Notes: generated by a model not told the origin, from the letters alone. A stretch of 64,000 nucleotides of DNA from Marsupella aquatica (GCA_973895155.1 OZ316891.1:17422001-17486000); one strand, 5' to 3'. Counted from the first letter of the stretch, positions 1-12,400 are shown. Numbers and translations are program-made.

Positions 1-159
1 CTGTCACATAGGTGCTCAGTAAGCAATAAATCTACTAGATTGCAATGAGGTTATTTACTTACGCGAAACACTCTTAAAAAACGAAGCGAAAGCGTTGAGA
101 GATGAGTAGGAGTTGGCAGGAGTTTTCGGAGGTTAGAGCTGGGTAGTAGGACGAAATAC

Positions 160-801
160 CTGATCAAGAGATCCAAACTCAATATCATGGCACTGGATGA
201 TGTCAATATAATCGACATTCAAGCGCTTCAGGCTCTCATCAACACTTGCAACGACGCGGTCCGCAGAGAAGTCAAAGCCCTCGCCGTAGCGTCCACACTT
301 TGTAGATATGACAAGCTTCTCCCTTGGAAACGAGAGAGTCTTCAGGGCTTTACCTAGTGCCTTCTCAGCGAGTGTGTCGCCATAATACCTGAATAAGGAG
401 CAGAAATCCCAGGTCTAGGTGTTGTGAAGGGAGGTCGTTGAAAACATAGCTACATTTTTCGTCGAAGCTTAGATCTTTCCATTCGTCACGACCAAATCAT
501 CACATCTCTTAATCACAAAATACAAGTTCTTTTTCTACCAATCCATCAGAAATTTAAAATTTATAAATAAAAAATGGTCAGATAGCTGTTTTATTTTAAC
601 TTACGGAGAAACGTCGAAGAAGTTTATGCCCAGGCGAACGGCTTCATGCACGGACGCTATGGCTGCCTGTTCGGTGACGGGACCAAACACCCCGCCGAGA
701 GGTGAAGCGCCGAACCCCAAGGGGCTCACCTTCAGTCCCGTGCTTCCCAGCTCCCTCAATCCCAAACCTCCGTCGAGCGGTTCCCCCAGTGGCTCCACCA
801 T
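160..801 (-). CDS. L-galactose dehydrogenase, 5' part (exons 1-2; gene runs off left edge)
   Basis: Aldo-keto-reductase-type enzyme that oxidises L-galactose to L-galactono-1,4-lactone with NAD in the cytosolic ascorbate pathway. Exon 1 is 801-605 (ATG at 801) and exon 2 is 388-160, with GT-AG junctions in phase. The start has the family motif GLKVSPLGFGASPLGGVFGP and then GINFFDVSPYYG, which carries the AKR Asp and Tyr. Exon 2 adds LVISTKCGRYGEGFDF (Lys) and YIDIIQCHDIEFGSL (His), so the catalytic Asp-Tyr-Lys-His set is present. The last intron ends with an AG on the minus strand at bases 1-3, so exon 3 should start exactly outside the window. About 142 residues are visible, and the C-terminal half is missing only because of the window edge. 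A short acidic N-terminal extension precedes the usual start; a later start is possible but there is no obvious in-frame Met before the conserved block. Confidence 0.9.
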
Positions 802-1560
802 TTCTCCACCACTGAATCCCGCCCCGCAGACGAAGAACAGGCTAAACCCGCCTCAAGAATTAATCACTCCCGCTCACTCTATCTCCCATCAAAAATCTCA
901 GTGAAAGTGCGATCACTGAACGTTGTAGCGGCGGCAAAAGTAGCTTAGGAACAACACTCAGTGGAATCTTTGGGATCATGATAACTGGGCAAAACTACGC
1001 CGGCCTCTTCGAATGGCTTCTTATGTTTTTGGTTGATGTGTCTGCTCATGTGCGCGAGACGTTTAGCCTATCAAACATACACAACAGCAGCGAAAATGTG
1101 GAGAACGATCAGGCACACAAAGAAGGAGAAGAAATGTGCTGGAAAGAAGAATAGATATCGTCTGTATCAGGAAAAGAAACAGCCGTGTGACAACGTAGAG
1201 ATTGACTTCACTTGTTCCGGACATCCGCAGGGTCCGAAAGAGTCAGCATCTCGGGACCCAAGGAATAATTCTGGCGTGTAACAAGGAGGGCTACGTACCG
1301 ACGAAATCGACGAGCTTATCCATGGGAAGCACTGAAACACATTGTCAACAAGACAGCTTGCACGCCGAGCTAACCTCCTCTCGAATCCTCTCGAGTCCAG
1401 GGTCTCGAACTGATCCAATCTACCCTCTCGCCCCCTCTCACTCACTCTCTCGCCTAGCTGTGTCACTGTGTGTCCTCGACCCCGTCTTCTCCGCTTTGCA
1501 CTAACGGAGCAACCACCCCCGCCCTGCCACGCGGGAGCAGAAAGTGTTGGCCACATTAAT
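802..1560. other. upstream region of the L-galactose dehydrogenase gene; no gene recognised
   Basis: About 0.75 kb directly upstream of the minus-strand ATG at 801. Composition is mixed, with a pyrimidine-rich stretch on the plus strand at 1370-1500. Open frames exist on both strands, but none shows a recognisable domain or a convincing splice partner. It probably holds the promoter and 5' UTR. No TATA box stands out with confidence. Confidence 0.4.
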
Positions 1561-1610
1561 TACACATCAATTTATGACATATAGTGTGTACGATATCTCG
1601 AAATCGCACC

Positions 1611-1700
1611 ATACTATGTTACGGTGTATCAGATCCCTCCATAATATGTTACGGTGTATGACATCCCTCCATACTATGTTATGGTGTATGACATCCCTCC
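1611..1700. repeat. three tandem 30-bp units
   Basis: Units 1611-1640, 1641-1670 and 1671-1700 each begin ATAMTATGTTA and end CATCCCTCC or GATCCCTCC. They differ at only a few positions. A short open frame across them simply reflects the 30-bp (3n) period and is not evidence of coding. Confidence 0.9.
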
Positions 1701-1729
1701 ATATGAAACTAGCTCCATGTTTACACAAA

Positions 1730-2200
1730 AGATAATGAGATAAGAAAAAGATGTTGAAACAAAAAAGATGTACAATAAATAAGAGAAAAAGATATCGGGG
1801 TGAGAAAGAGATGTGAGGGACAGAAACTATGATGAGATGAGGAAAAGATGTAAAGATTAAAAAAGATGTTGAGGGTGAGGGAAAGATGTCATGGTGAGAT
1901 AAAGATGTCAAGATGAGAAAAAGATAACTATATAAGAAAATGATAAGATACCAAGGTGAGAAAAGTATGTTGAGGTGAAGAAAAGATCTTGATAAGAGTA
2001 AAAGATATCAGGGAGAGAAAAAGATATCGAGGGGAGAAAAGATGTCAAGTGAAGAAAAATGTCATGGTGAGATAAAGAAATAAATGTGAAAAAAAGATGG
2101 CAAAATGAGAAAATGGTGTCAAGGCAATAAAAAGATTTTGAAGAGCAATCAATATGAAAATATTTGAAAAATATGTGAAGGTGAGAAAGATGCTAAGGCT
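1730..2200. repeat. degenerate purine-rich repeat (AAAGATGTCA-like motif)
   Basis: A strongly purine-biased stretch in which variants of GAGAAAAAGATGTCA recur every 15-30 bp. Spacing is irregular, so this is an old, degraded satellite-like array. The reverse complement of the same motif recurs around 33.90-34.02 kb. Confidence 0.6.
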
Positions 2201-2518
2201 AAGCATATAAAAGAACTTTGTCATGTAATTGTTGAGGTATGTTGTGAGAGATCCCTACCATACAATTGTTGGCCAGGCTTTATTTTAAATGGTGTTTATG
2301 GTACCATGTCAAAAAAACAACGCTTTGATTAAGGTTTAAGATTGATTCCCATTTTTATGAGTTTGTAAAACAATTATCCCATCTTTTTGGTCGAATAGGG
2401 TATTATATGGGGACACTCCTTCCCCCTTTTCATTAACTCAAAGATACATTAATTTATTTTTTTTAATTTAGATTTTTAAGAAAGAATAAAAAAACAAAGC
2501 TGCATAAATTCCTTACCG

Positions 2519-2520
<2 letters not shown>

Positions 2521-2572
<52 letters not shown>
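2521..2572. repeat. (TA)n microsatellite
   Basis: About 25 uninterrupted TA dinucleotides inside an AT-rich segment. Such tracts are polymorphic and can extrude cruciforms. Confidence 0.97.
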
Positions 2573-2573
<1 letters not shown>

Positions 2574-3912
2574 TTCACAATACACACCCATTCTGAAGCT
2601 AAATTTAGATTTTAATGTATCTTTGAGTATTACTAATTATACATCTACTTTTTGTCTTTAATATGTAATGATTGAGTCCACTATTAAATATTCATATGTG
2701 AAAAACATTCTGCACTTCTTAACTTGTGTGTTCAGTCACAATTATTATCACCTAGATACTTTATTGTCTTGTTTGTTTGGTTACACTCATTTCTAGATGA
2801 TCAAAGGTGGAAATAAATTATAACATAAATCCAATGGTAAGCCAATGTTAACACCAAATCTCATTTTGTAAAGGGGATTCAGTATTATGGTTGTAGATTT
2901 AGTTGTTTTCTTTAAAGCATTATGGTTGTAGATTTAATTATTTTCTTTAAATCAACGAGTGACCACATTTTGATGTGTGATTAAGTGCAGGGAAAAGTGT
3001 TGATTCCATTCGACCTGCCCTCGCCATCCTGGGCTGCAGGGTTACTTTAATCAACAATTTTAATATTTTTGCAAAAAACCACAACCCCCCAAAAGCAGGC
3101 TAGAACTAATGAACATCTTCCTTGTAATCCTTGTGTGTCGGCTAGAACTAATGAACACCACTATACAGAGGATGCAGAATTTGAAAAGATAGAGGATGCA
3201 AAATTTGAAAAGATGGCCGTTAACTAAAGGTGATTTTAACAGGGTTATCTGCTCACATTGACTTTGCATGGGTTCTTTGATAAAATGGGCCAAGCGTTAA
3301 TGGGATGCTAAAATTGTTTGAGTATGAGCATAGGTCAGCTGCTAGAATTAGGCTAACTTGGGATCTGTAATGAAATTAGCCTAGCATGTATTTGCTACTA
3401 AAGTTTGTTGAGCACGGGGTCAGAAATGTATTGGTCCATTTCTAAAATTTATGTTTATTTGTTTCTATTTTGAACTGTCACTTGATTGCAAAACACATAC
3501 AGCTACTTTAACCGGTTAGATGCTGAGTTATCTACATTGTTTACCATAATTAGTGTCATAACTTATATAGTCTCCCTGCATAAATAATATCACACACACT
3601 AATAAGGGTGTGACTACAAATCTGAAAAATATATATATATTAGTACAAGTAAAGAGTTCAGTCTATTGTCATTCCTTCTAATTTGATTTTGATTGTATTT
3701 ATAACCTGGTTTTCATTTCATCATACTTTAATAAAATCTGATTTTCAATTGACATTCATTTTTAATTTTATATGCCATTACAAATATATCTTACTACTAA
3801 AAATATTTGTACTTTTCATAAGCTATATACATAATATGTGTTCATCACACACTATTTGAGTGTGACTAAAAATAATCTCACTTACTCTAATTTAGAATAA
3901 TATATATTTAGT
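2573..3912. other. AT-rich intergenic DNA, no gene seen
   Basis: AT-rich sequence with stop codons in all frames. A short direct repeat is visible: TATGGTTGTAGATTTA twice near 2886-2940, and CTAGAACTAATGAACA twice near 3101-3155. Nothing else is recognisable up to the target-site duplication of the transposon. Confidence 0.5.
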
Positions 3913-3921
3913 CTCACTTCT
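3913..3921. other. left 9-bp target-site duplication of the MULE
   Basis: CTCACTTCT directly abuts the left inverted repeat and is repeated exactly at 13943-13951. A 9-bp duplication is the normal Mutator-superfamily length. Confidence 0.93.
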
Positions 3922-4230
3922 ATTAAGCACGAGACTCAATCTCGATGCACATTGATGGCCCCTAATCGTATGCTAATGCCATTAGCAGGTTTCGGGCAGT
4001 TTAGGGTGACACGAAGCCTGCCCCAACAGGGACACCCTTGAAGGCGCCCCTGCACCTCCGCTCACGCCAGGCCCTGCGCCCACGCCTCATGGCCCCCGAC
4101 CCTCAACCCAAAGGCCCTGCGCCTGCGCCTCATGGCCCCCGACCCTGAACCTAAAGGCCCTGCTTCCCGTCGCGACGCAACACCCCGGCCCGTCGCCACA
4201 CAACACAAAAATACGCCCTTCCCTATGCTT
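3922..4230 (+). repeat. left terminal inverted repeat of the MULE (about 309 bp)
   Basis: Pairs with 13582-13942. It is AT-rich in the outer 60 bp and GC-rich inside. It contains two 43-bp direct subrepeats (4070-4112 and 4113-4155) plus the start of a third, built on GGCCCTGCGCC and CATGGCCCCCGACCCT. Near-identity to the right arm extends to the CCCTATGCTT at its inner edge. Confidence 0.92.
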
Positions 4231-4375
4231 TCAAACATCGGCGACTATGACCCCCTAGTTGCAGTCTCGGTTTAGGGTCGACAACAAGGCGGACCGCATA
4301 TCTTCTACGCAGATTGTTCGCAGCAAGGGCGGTGACAGATTGGAAACCCAGGCAAGTCAATCATCTGCGAGTGAA

Positions 4376-5236
4376 ATGACTACTTTGACTGATGTTCATC
4401 GTGCTGTTCAGGACAGACATACGCTGCTCGTGGGTCCAATGCAGGTCCGAATTCTTAATTTTGCAGCTCCGAACCCGTTTCCAAGGAAGTTTACTTACCG
4501 TGGATGCACTCAGAGAACCGTCGGAGGAATGTGTAAGGTTTCCATTGAAGGACCGGATCATAAGCATTGCCTGCACGATTCTCGGGAGAATGGAAATTAT
4601 GTGCACATGTTTCATTTTCAGCTCATTGTCTTAGATGACACTTTACAAATGAACTGTCGCACACCTGCATTACGTGCTTCTATTTGGGATGCAGCGACTA
4701 ATTTATTGCAGACGTCTGCACCCGAATTGGCTGCTATGGATGCCGCTGACCAATAGTTGTTGGTGCACGAATGTATTAAGGACTTGCCGGTTGTCAATGT
4801 TACAATCAGGGTGCAACAGGGTTTTGCTCATCTGCAGGAGCTTGAAATCATTTCCGCCCAGAGCATTATGGCACACAGCCGTATTTGGCAGCCATCGTTG
4901 ACGCCCAGGCGCGGTGTGCAACGGAGCACTCCAGCAAAAGCAAGGGTCACGTCGCCTGCAATCATCCCAGCTAGTCCTCTTGAAATTACTCCACCACGGG
5001 TGGTTGTTCCCACAACATCGTCTCTTGCGCAAGCTACAAGCTCCAAGGAAGGCACACAGTACAAGACAGGCTCATCGCCATTGCTAGAGACATCTGAAGG
5101 CGCCAGTGGAGTATATGATGAATCTCGCAACGAGGCTGTTGATGACAATGGGAATATGACGTCTATTGTTAAGCGACTAGCAGATGCCTTCAGTGCATCA
5201 CTAGATTTGTACTCGTCTCGCCGCTCAAAACAGTAG
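4376..5236 (+). pseudogene. MULE-borne OB-fold (RPA/POT1-like) gene with an in-frame TAG
   Basis: One frame of about 286 codons from ATG 4376 to TAA/TAG at 5234-5236, broken only by TAG at 4754-4756. The same frame is open upstream to 4259, so the true start may be earlier or spliced. The first half has the pattern of the zinc-containing OB fold of RPA70 DBD-C or the POT1 C-terminal OB. VRILNFAAPNPFPRKF is followed by Cys/His pairs (YRGC, GGMC, HKHC), then YVHMFHFQLIVLDDT and IWDAATNLL. After the TAG come VHECIKDLPVVNVTIRVQ and LQELEIISAQSI, like the last strands of such a fold. The tail (about 4890-5236) is low-complexity, rich in Ser, Pro and Thr. The assignment rests on motif order, not a search. 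It lies just inside the left inverted repeat and is probably driven from it. Possible role: ssDNA binding during transposition (inference). Confidence 0.5.
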
Positions 5237-5892
5237 ATTATCCATAGACAGCATAGTGTTTTGCTACAGTGGTTGTTCTCTGGTGATATTTTGGCCTTAA
5301 ACCCTTCGCCTCGTTTTGCCCACAATGTAATGGAGCCCGCTCTTCATGCGAGCAGTACATGAATACTGAAATTGGTTCATGTTTCCCTGGATCCAAAATT
5401 GGTTCATGTTTCCCTGGATTTGTACAACGCTTACTCTATTGCAAACAAATACATGTGTGACTATCTTTGGTTTAGGCTTACGTACTGTAGATAAAAGAGT
5501 TTCACAAATATGTTTCACCCGTCGTGGGAACTGACTCATTTTGGTTTGCGGTTGACTGGCAGGATAAGGCGTTGTTTTACTGAAATATCCCGTCCAATGA
5601 TGGGTACCACTAAGAAGAACAAGCAGGTAGTACTAAGCAGCACAGCTTACGCTAATGCCACATTTCACATTCCTCTAGTGAGCATTACATTAGGGTAATG
5701 TCAGTGCTGGTTTTGTGGAGTACAGTTACCATGCCATTGTACACGCACATTACAAGGGAGTCATATACTCCACTGGCGCACATTAGGGTAATGCAATATC
5801 TTAGTTAGTGTCTGTTCCTAATGTTCACAGCCCCAACCTCATTACTGCATGTCGCGTTTGTTTTGCAGCTTCTACTTGCCCGAACATGTCGC

Positions 5893-8826
5893 ATGCAGGG
5901 GGACGATGTGGCTCAGGACATCACATTTGATACGCCGCCAACTCGGAAGTCTACCCTACGGCAAAACAAGTCAAAAGTTTCGTTGAAAGAGCCCGAAACA
6001 GAAACCAAGTCGGAAGAAGATATTTTGCCTCCTTCTAAGCCTAGGAGACCTCACGTCGTTCTTCGGTCAAGTTACCATCCTTGAAGTCTGCGGCCGCTGA
6101 CAAAGCACCTCATACCCGGGTTACTCGGCAAAGTATGTATAAGGGTAGACACAATGAAGGCCGAAGAATAGCGTCTACTTCAAGGGCCCACGCCAAGAAG
6201 GCGTCAAAGGATTGCATTGACAACGATGTCATGCAAATAACTTCTGAAGGTGATGATTCAGAAGAGTTTCCAGACAATAGCGAAACGGAACATGGAGGAC
6301 CGATCTCATGGAGAACTGCATACAAGGTTGATTCAACTAAGGTGAATTCTTTATGGATTGTGGGACCCAATGTTGGGCTTCACTTCACTTTTCAAATTGT
6401 CTGGCGCTATCCAATTATGCCATGACACCACCCTGCCATGCCTTAGATAATTCATTGCAGGTAGCAAAGCAGAAGTTTCAACATGGCACTGCAGTGGAGG
6501 GCGAGCATTATACCTTGTTTGCAAACGCAGTGGTTTGCAAAGTTGCACCTTGCAGAAATCGAGTTTTTAAAATAGAGAGGACCTTTGGCAACCATGTATT
6601 CAAAAAGCATGGGCTGATATCAACTAGGACTTCTATGTCCTTGTATGCCCTTGACAGCGAGTCCAAACAAAGACGTCAAGTCTACAATGCAAGGAGGAGG
6701 AAGCAGCCAGGCGCGATTGTCTGCACTTCATACTATGAGACCAGGGGATCCATGAGAGCTAGGTGGAGCCAAGCAAAGTATAGGATGAGGTAAATCTGAC
6801 TCAAATTACTCATCCAACAAAGTGTACAATGTCAGCTGTGTAACATTTCCGACATGATCTACACTAATGTCATTCTCGACTTGTGTAAGATGCATTTCTG
6901 ACATGAATCGCTCTATTGCCATTCTGGATTTGCTTCTCATGCACGGCCAGTATATTCAAACGCTGGGTGACTAATTTTGAAGAGAACCTCCTCAAACATC
7001 CTCGTCCAATTGTGACAGAGGAAGGATTACTCATTACCCTGTTGAAGCATGTCATGCCTAGTCTTGGTTACGACCCTTGGAATAGTTTGTTGATAGTGAA
7101 AGATTTCTCTCAAGTAGTGGAGTTGTTGTCTTTATGCCAGTGAAGTGCTTCTGTTGGTGCTTGGACTGATACGTTGTTGAAGGAAATTGAGGCAGGGTTA
7201 CTTTGTCATTTGGACAAACACAACCTTGCGACACTGCATTCTGCAGGGACTGTGCTTGGCGCAATATTTTCTAGTCAGTCAGCCACGGCTACTCATGCTC
7301 CACACCTCACAGTTGCATTGGCAACACATAGAGCATCTATTTGTGATGATGCAATTCGTTGGCTTAAAAAAAAAAAGGACGTTCTGGTATGGGAAACCAA
7401 GCACGGATGGGGTCTGTACGAGGTGAAGGCCGAGCATGAGTACCAATCATGGAAAGCTAAGGCAAAAGCGAAGAGTTGCGCTACAACTCTGGGTAATCTT
7501 GTGAAGTCATACTCGGCGTTCAAGGGATGCACAGATGCAGAGGCTAGATTGCAAGTATGAATCCTTCAATTTTTTCATCCACCTTTTTCATTCAAGTTGC
7601 CTTATCTGAATTGGTTCCTTGTATTGCACGACAATCAATCATTCATTGAACTTGCAGGTTGCAAAGGATAGCACCTGGATCGACACTTCAGATGATGGTG
7701 CACCCGTGGCTAAGGAGAAGACTCGAAAAGCGATACATAACAACAAGGTACAAAACCCAAAAAGAACACATCAAATACCAGCATCACTCGCAACTGAAGA
7801 AGCCATATCACCCGTGGCAGGTGATGAAGTCCCAGTATTTGATAAATGTGCCCCTGAGTGGCAATTGCCTGACGATCCTGCAACAACTCGGTGGATCCTA
7901 AAACTAGACCGCCTAGAAGAAGAGTAGGCAAAGTTTAAGTGCAAGATGATGGAGGAACTAGAACTGGCGAAGTTCAAACGCGCAAAGATGGACGATGTTA
8001 TCCAACAGGATGCACTTGCGATTGCAGTTGTTCATCCACGTAGCGACGCCGGTTCTGTACCTGAACGAAATTGGCCATTGTATTTAGACAGTGCGAATGA
8101 CACCTTTGAACTACCCGTTGCAAGCAGCGATGATGAATTTAGCCCGCCAGAAGAAAACCGGACAATGGTCCTTCCTCAACAACGGGTTTGGATTGTTCAC
8201 TCGGATGGAATAATCAATTGCACTAGGGACATCGATGATTGTGTTCTGCCCGAGGCAAACCAAGGTGGGAATGATGTTGGGAATGATGTGGAGAATCATG
8301 GCTTGGAATTGGCTCATGACATTCATCATTTTTCTACTTCTGTTGGATTATGCTCGTTGTCACAATTGCCGCTCCAGGACAAACAAGCCAAACTATCGGA
8401 CGCAGTGAGTGAAGGGCTTGCAGCAATGGTCCAGGATAGCTGCATCCCGGAAGATGTTCTTTGTCCTGTGGGGGGGATTCTGCTCTGTCACATGTTCCAC
8501 CCTCAATTGTGGTGTCAGAACACCAGCCCCCACCCGATACTACAACATTTCTGGATGGCCTATGTGGTAATTTGCAACCGTTGTCAGCAACTAGTCAGGT
8601 TCGGAAGATTCTAGATGAAATGGCTGAAGGCATTGACAGTATACTTCGACAATCAATGCTACCCTCGGACATGGAACTTGATCTATTTCCAAGTTGCTCG
8701 GCCTTGTCCTCTGAATGTGGCGAGCTTGTACCTCATGTGGGCAATGCAAATTTGTTGCATGATTGTCCTCAGGATGTCGTGCTTCAACTAGGGAGCAGTA
8801 GTGGTAGTGGTGACAATCATTTCTGA
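5893..8826 (+). pseudogene. unrecognised MULE-borne gene with zinc-finger-like segment, disrupted
   Basis: Successive plus-strand open segments look like one multi-exon gene. From MQGDDVAQ at 5893 a basic, Ser-rich N-terminus runs to 6075, then changes frame into 6081-6360. A likely intron ends near 6460. The next exon (about 6461-6790) has a C-x4-C-x13-H-x4-H finger (Cys at 6535, last His at 6608) and a basic tail. A segment at 6950-7558 contains TGA at 7141-7143. The segment at 7656-7927 ends in TAG (7925-7927), but the same frame continues to about 8476. A seven-G run at 8470-8476 then marks a frame change into the frame ending at TGA 8824-8826. I do not recognise the family. It occupies the position of mudrB in MuDR, but no similarity to it is evident. 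The defects may be real decay or, for the G run, a sequencing error. Confidence 0.45.
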
Positions 8827-9464
8827 ACAGTCTCGACGTTCCTTATGCAATCTGCAGAACTGTGCAAATGTTGTACATGGTGCTCTTGGCATATATAAAG
8901 CATTTGTAGCTTGATTAACTTTTGACACATGCCATTTTATTCGCAATGTGTTTGTTGGACCTCGTAAAGTGTCATGATACTGTTATCATATTAATTAGCA
9001 GGGCCAAAACCAATCCGCGCCTCGTGTACAAATCGTGTCTTGCATGCAGTGTTGGAAATTTGTACCAATTCAAGTTGAAAGCTTCTGATTAAATGCCCGA
9101 TTAATTGAGATGCCCCGCCTTATTGTACAGAACAAGAGAAGCCAAGTACCGTAAATATCCATTGTCCCGACTAAGGATCCCAAACCTTTAACACTTCGAC
9201 CCAGTGGATGTACAAGATTGACTAAATCTGGAATGCTCAGCTGGAACATCCTGGTATTCATTTGCGGAATCCATGATGAATTTAGCATAAACCTCGTATT
9301 GCAGTGTGGGACACCGATAGCACATTGATAAAAAAAGGGACCAAAGTAGCGCAGGTACATCATAGAATGAAAATGCCCATAGGACTTTATTGATGATTGA
9401 AAACCGGATTCAAACATTGTATAATGAAAACTTGCAACATTATGTGCCTTGCTAATGAACTAAA
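8827..9464. other. convergent intergenic zone inside the MULE
   Basis: About 0.6 kb between the tails of the two converging gene sets. A 115-codon minus-strand frame at 9070-9417 shows no domain and may be chance. No clear terminator or polyadenylation signal was recognised. In MuDR the equivalent spacer also separates convergent 3' ends (established knowledge). Confidence 0.4.
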
Positions 9465-12400
9465 CTAATCTGATATAGACACAATCTCGCCATCCGGTAT
9501 TGAGGTGGGAACAGTAATATCATGTTTGGCACCAGTAGAGAAGGCATCCAAAAGTTGAGAAAAATTGGGAGACATTGTCCATGTTTGGCTACATCCAATT
9601 TGAATGCTACCAATAACTTGGGATTGCCGCGGAGTCAGAGGTTGACTTAACACTGACGATTGCGAGCAAGCTTTGGCCACTTCATGAGCAGGGTACGGTG
9701 GAGCAGCGCGGCTCTTTCTTTGTTTTAATGGTTGGCGCATACGCTCATTGGTGGTGGATCCTTGCATTGTTGCAGGGAGTTATTGGTCCTTTCTCGTGGT
9801 TTCTTTGGCGTTCCCGGTGTGTCTGGAATAGACCCTGCACTCGACGAGACCACAACTAAATATGCAGTGACATAAATCCCGGAATGCCATTGAAATTACC
9901 AAAAGGCAACTCACCTTCTTCTGAGTTGATCGCCCGTGATGTGAAATCCTTATCGTTCACTGCATCCAACATGCCCTGCAGTGCATCAACAGCAAGCTTG
10001 TCAAATTTTCCTTGGAATGATACGGGTCTGCCCTTTTTCTTTATTAGCAATTTTTTGGGGGCACTTTGCTGCATTATTGGGGCGTTGGCGTCTGCTGGGT
10101 CCTTTAGGATTGGTTTCCTCTTCTGCCTCCCCTTCATGAGTTTGTCAACCCATCCAGGTTTGGGGATGGTAGAGATGTTGGATTGTGCATTTGGAACTAG
10201 TGCCTCCAATGGACTTGAATCCCGTTCCAACCTGGTTACATTCTGTTGTGCTTCTCTAGTCTGCAATGACTCACACCAAACCTTCAATTCTTTCAGGCCC
10301 TGTATTGCCAGTGATGGGCGATATGAAATAGTGTCATAAGCTTTATTGATAACACTTATGAACTCATCCAGTGAAGGTGACACAAGAGCCGGTTCAACCT
10401 CGGCAGGTTCTTCCTCCCAGAATTCCTCGTCATCATAGGAAAGAGTTACATCTCCAACATTGGAAATTGGGGCAAGGTCCCCATTGCGAACCTTCTGGAA
10501 GACATCGAGCACTCCACAGAAAGTACCGAGCTTTGTACCAAGTTGAGTGAGAACATCCAATTCAGTCATGGTGTTTGTCATGAGCAACACCTTAATCTGC
10601 ACAATATATGTAACAATTGATGAAGACAAATTAGTCATGATATTGTACATCGTTGGCATAAGTGATAAGATGCACAGAAGAAGATACGAAGGTCAATTGG
10701 AGCGGAAGTTACTACACCTGGTGCTTGCAAGCATTGCCCTTCACTGAAAACCTGCAGGTATAGGAACACGAGTCGTTATTCCAATCTGTGACAACATGTT
10801 CTTTCATCCCACTATATTTATCCGAGGTACTTTTTACAGATGCACACTTGCTTTCTCTAGATTCAAAAAGTGTGACAAAGTTATCAGGGATCCGGACGGC
10901 TCTATTCATGCATTTGTGTACATGGTGCTCTACAGTCTTGTTCCTGAGGCGTCCCTGGAATTTGTCGGCGGACATACACCAATAGTGGTTTTCAATACCT
11001 TTCAACTTCTCGACCAACCATGGGATAGTCCTTCCATTGATGGTACTTTTATCAGCCTTCAATTCCACTTTCAGAGTATGGTGCCATCGCTCAATTCCAC
11101 CATTAGTGTTCTGATTAGAGTGTCTGTACAATCTTACTTTCACAGCCCAACGATTAATCTTTTTGTGCCACTCCCTCTTGTAGTAAGCTACAAAAGTTGG
11201 TTGGGTCTCCCTCCATCGGTCCATAAAAGCTTGAGACTATGCTTGAAGGTCTGCGCAGGAAGCGAGGAAACAATTATCCATTTGTTCAGGTATTTTAAGT
11301 TAGCAAAAACCTTTCAAATTAGCTTGGCGCTGATCTTCAATGGAATTGAAATACATCATACCTGTTCCATCAGAATACATCAAGGCTCCAAGGTCTGCAT
11401 TGATTTGAGCCTTTGCAAATGGACAAAAAACCTTCCAGATGATATTCTTGGTCCACGCCCTCCTCACATGCCACGTACAAAAGGTGATGGGAACATTCGG
11501 GAAGACATTGCTGTGAGGCAAGACGCAAGGCAATGTCGATTAACAAATGTCTGAATCTTCAAAATGAAATAGAATGAAATGAGGTGCAATAGTGGGGATG
11601 GGAGCAGTACGTTATGGCAATTTGCTCCTCATCTGCGACATCAATAATCCAGCAATTTGGCTCCCATGGAAGGTCGTTGCCCATATCTGATCTCTTCTGG
11701 TTTGCAGCTCCTTTGAGGTTTATCAATACAGTAGTGACTTGCACTGCTGTGTACCTTTGGAGGACTGCAAATGCAACAGGGATTGCATTCTGAAATTTGT
11801 CGAACACCACAATGGTGTAAAAGGGGAACTGCACATTGGAACCATTGAAAGCAGAAATCAGGCATTGTCATTGTGTTAATTGGGTGAGCACCGATGGAAT
11901 GTTGAAAATCCTACTGTAATATATAATAATTACCCCACAATGATTGGTGCCAAATGTGGCATCGAAGCCCACAGCACCGTCATGACCAAGAGTCGCCAAC
12001 TTTTTTCTTTGCCAATCGGTACACCATGCCAAGATGAAGGGTTGGTCGTCTGCTTTTACTTGGGGCTGGTGAAGATATACATCTGACTTGTTTTGTAGGA
12101 CCCAATTGTGAACACCGGTTGCGTCGTCTGTTGGGCTGTCTTCGACACATGGCCTCTCTCACTGTCCAAATGTCTTTTGGCGTGAGCTGCATGTCTCTAC
12201 TAAAGATGACATCTGCGTCCGAATCTGGGTGATCTTTTCGCCATTTCACAGCAACCTCGTCAAAGTGCGCCCTGATAATAGCCTTTGCTGACAGACCAGC
12301 TCTTAAATATCGTTCTACTTAGCCCTTAGTTTCATGGAAATGCGGGGGGCTATGTGGCAGTTTGATACATAAGCGGATGTGTCATCCAAACCGTGGCAAA

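Noticed and set aside
1167-1556. 129-codon minus-strand frame upstream of the dehydrogenase gene
   Set aside because: Composition reflects a CT-rich tract; no domain, no conserved motif and no splice link to the gene.
1567-1911. Hydrophobic 114-codon minus-strand protein
   Set aside because: It is the translation of the 30-bp tandem units and the purine-rich array, so its Phe/Leu/Ser content is a repeat artefact.
4259-8826. Alternative genetic code or suppressed stops in the whole genome
   Set aside because: PXA1, PPR and SRP68 exons use TAA, TAG and TGA only as stops, and three different contexts in one transposon are better explained by decay.
9884-10339. 151-codon plus-strand frame inside the MULE
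   Set aside because: It is the antisense shadow of the transposase C-terminal coding region.
10796-11554. 252-codon plus-strand frame inside the MULE
   Set aside because: It is antisense to the transposase catalytic and SWIM exons, which carry clear conserved motifs on the minus strand.
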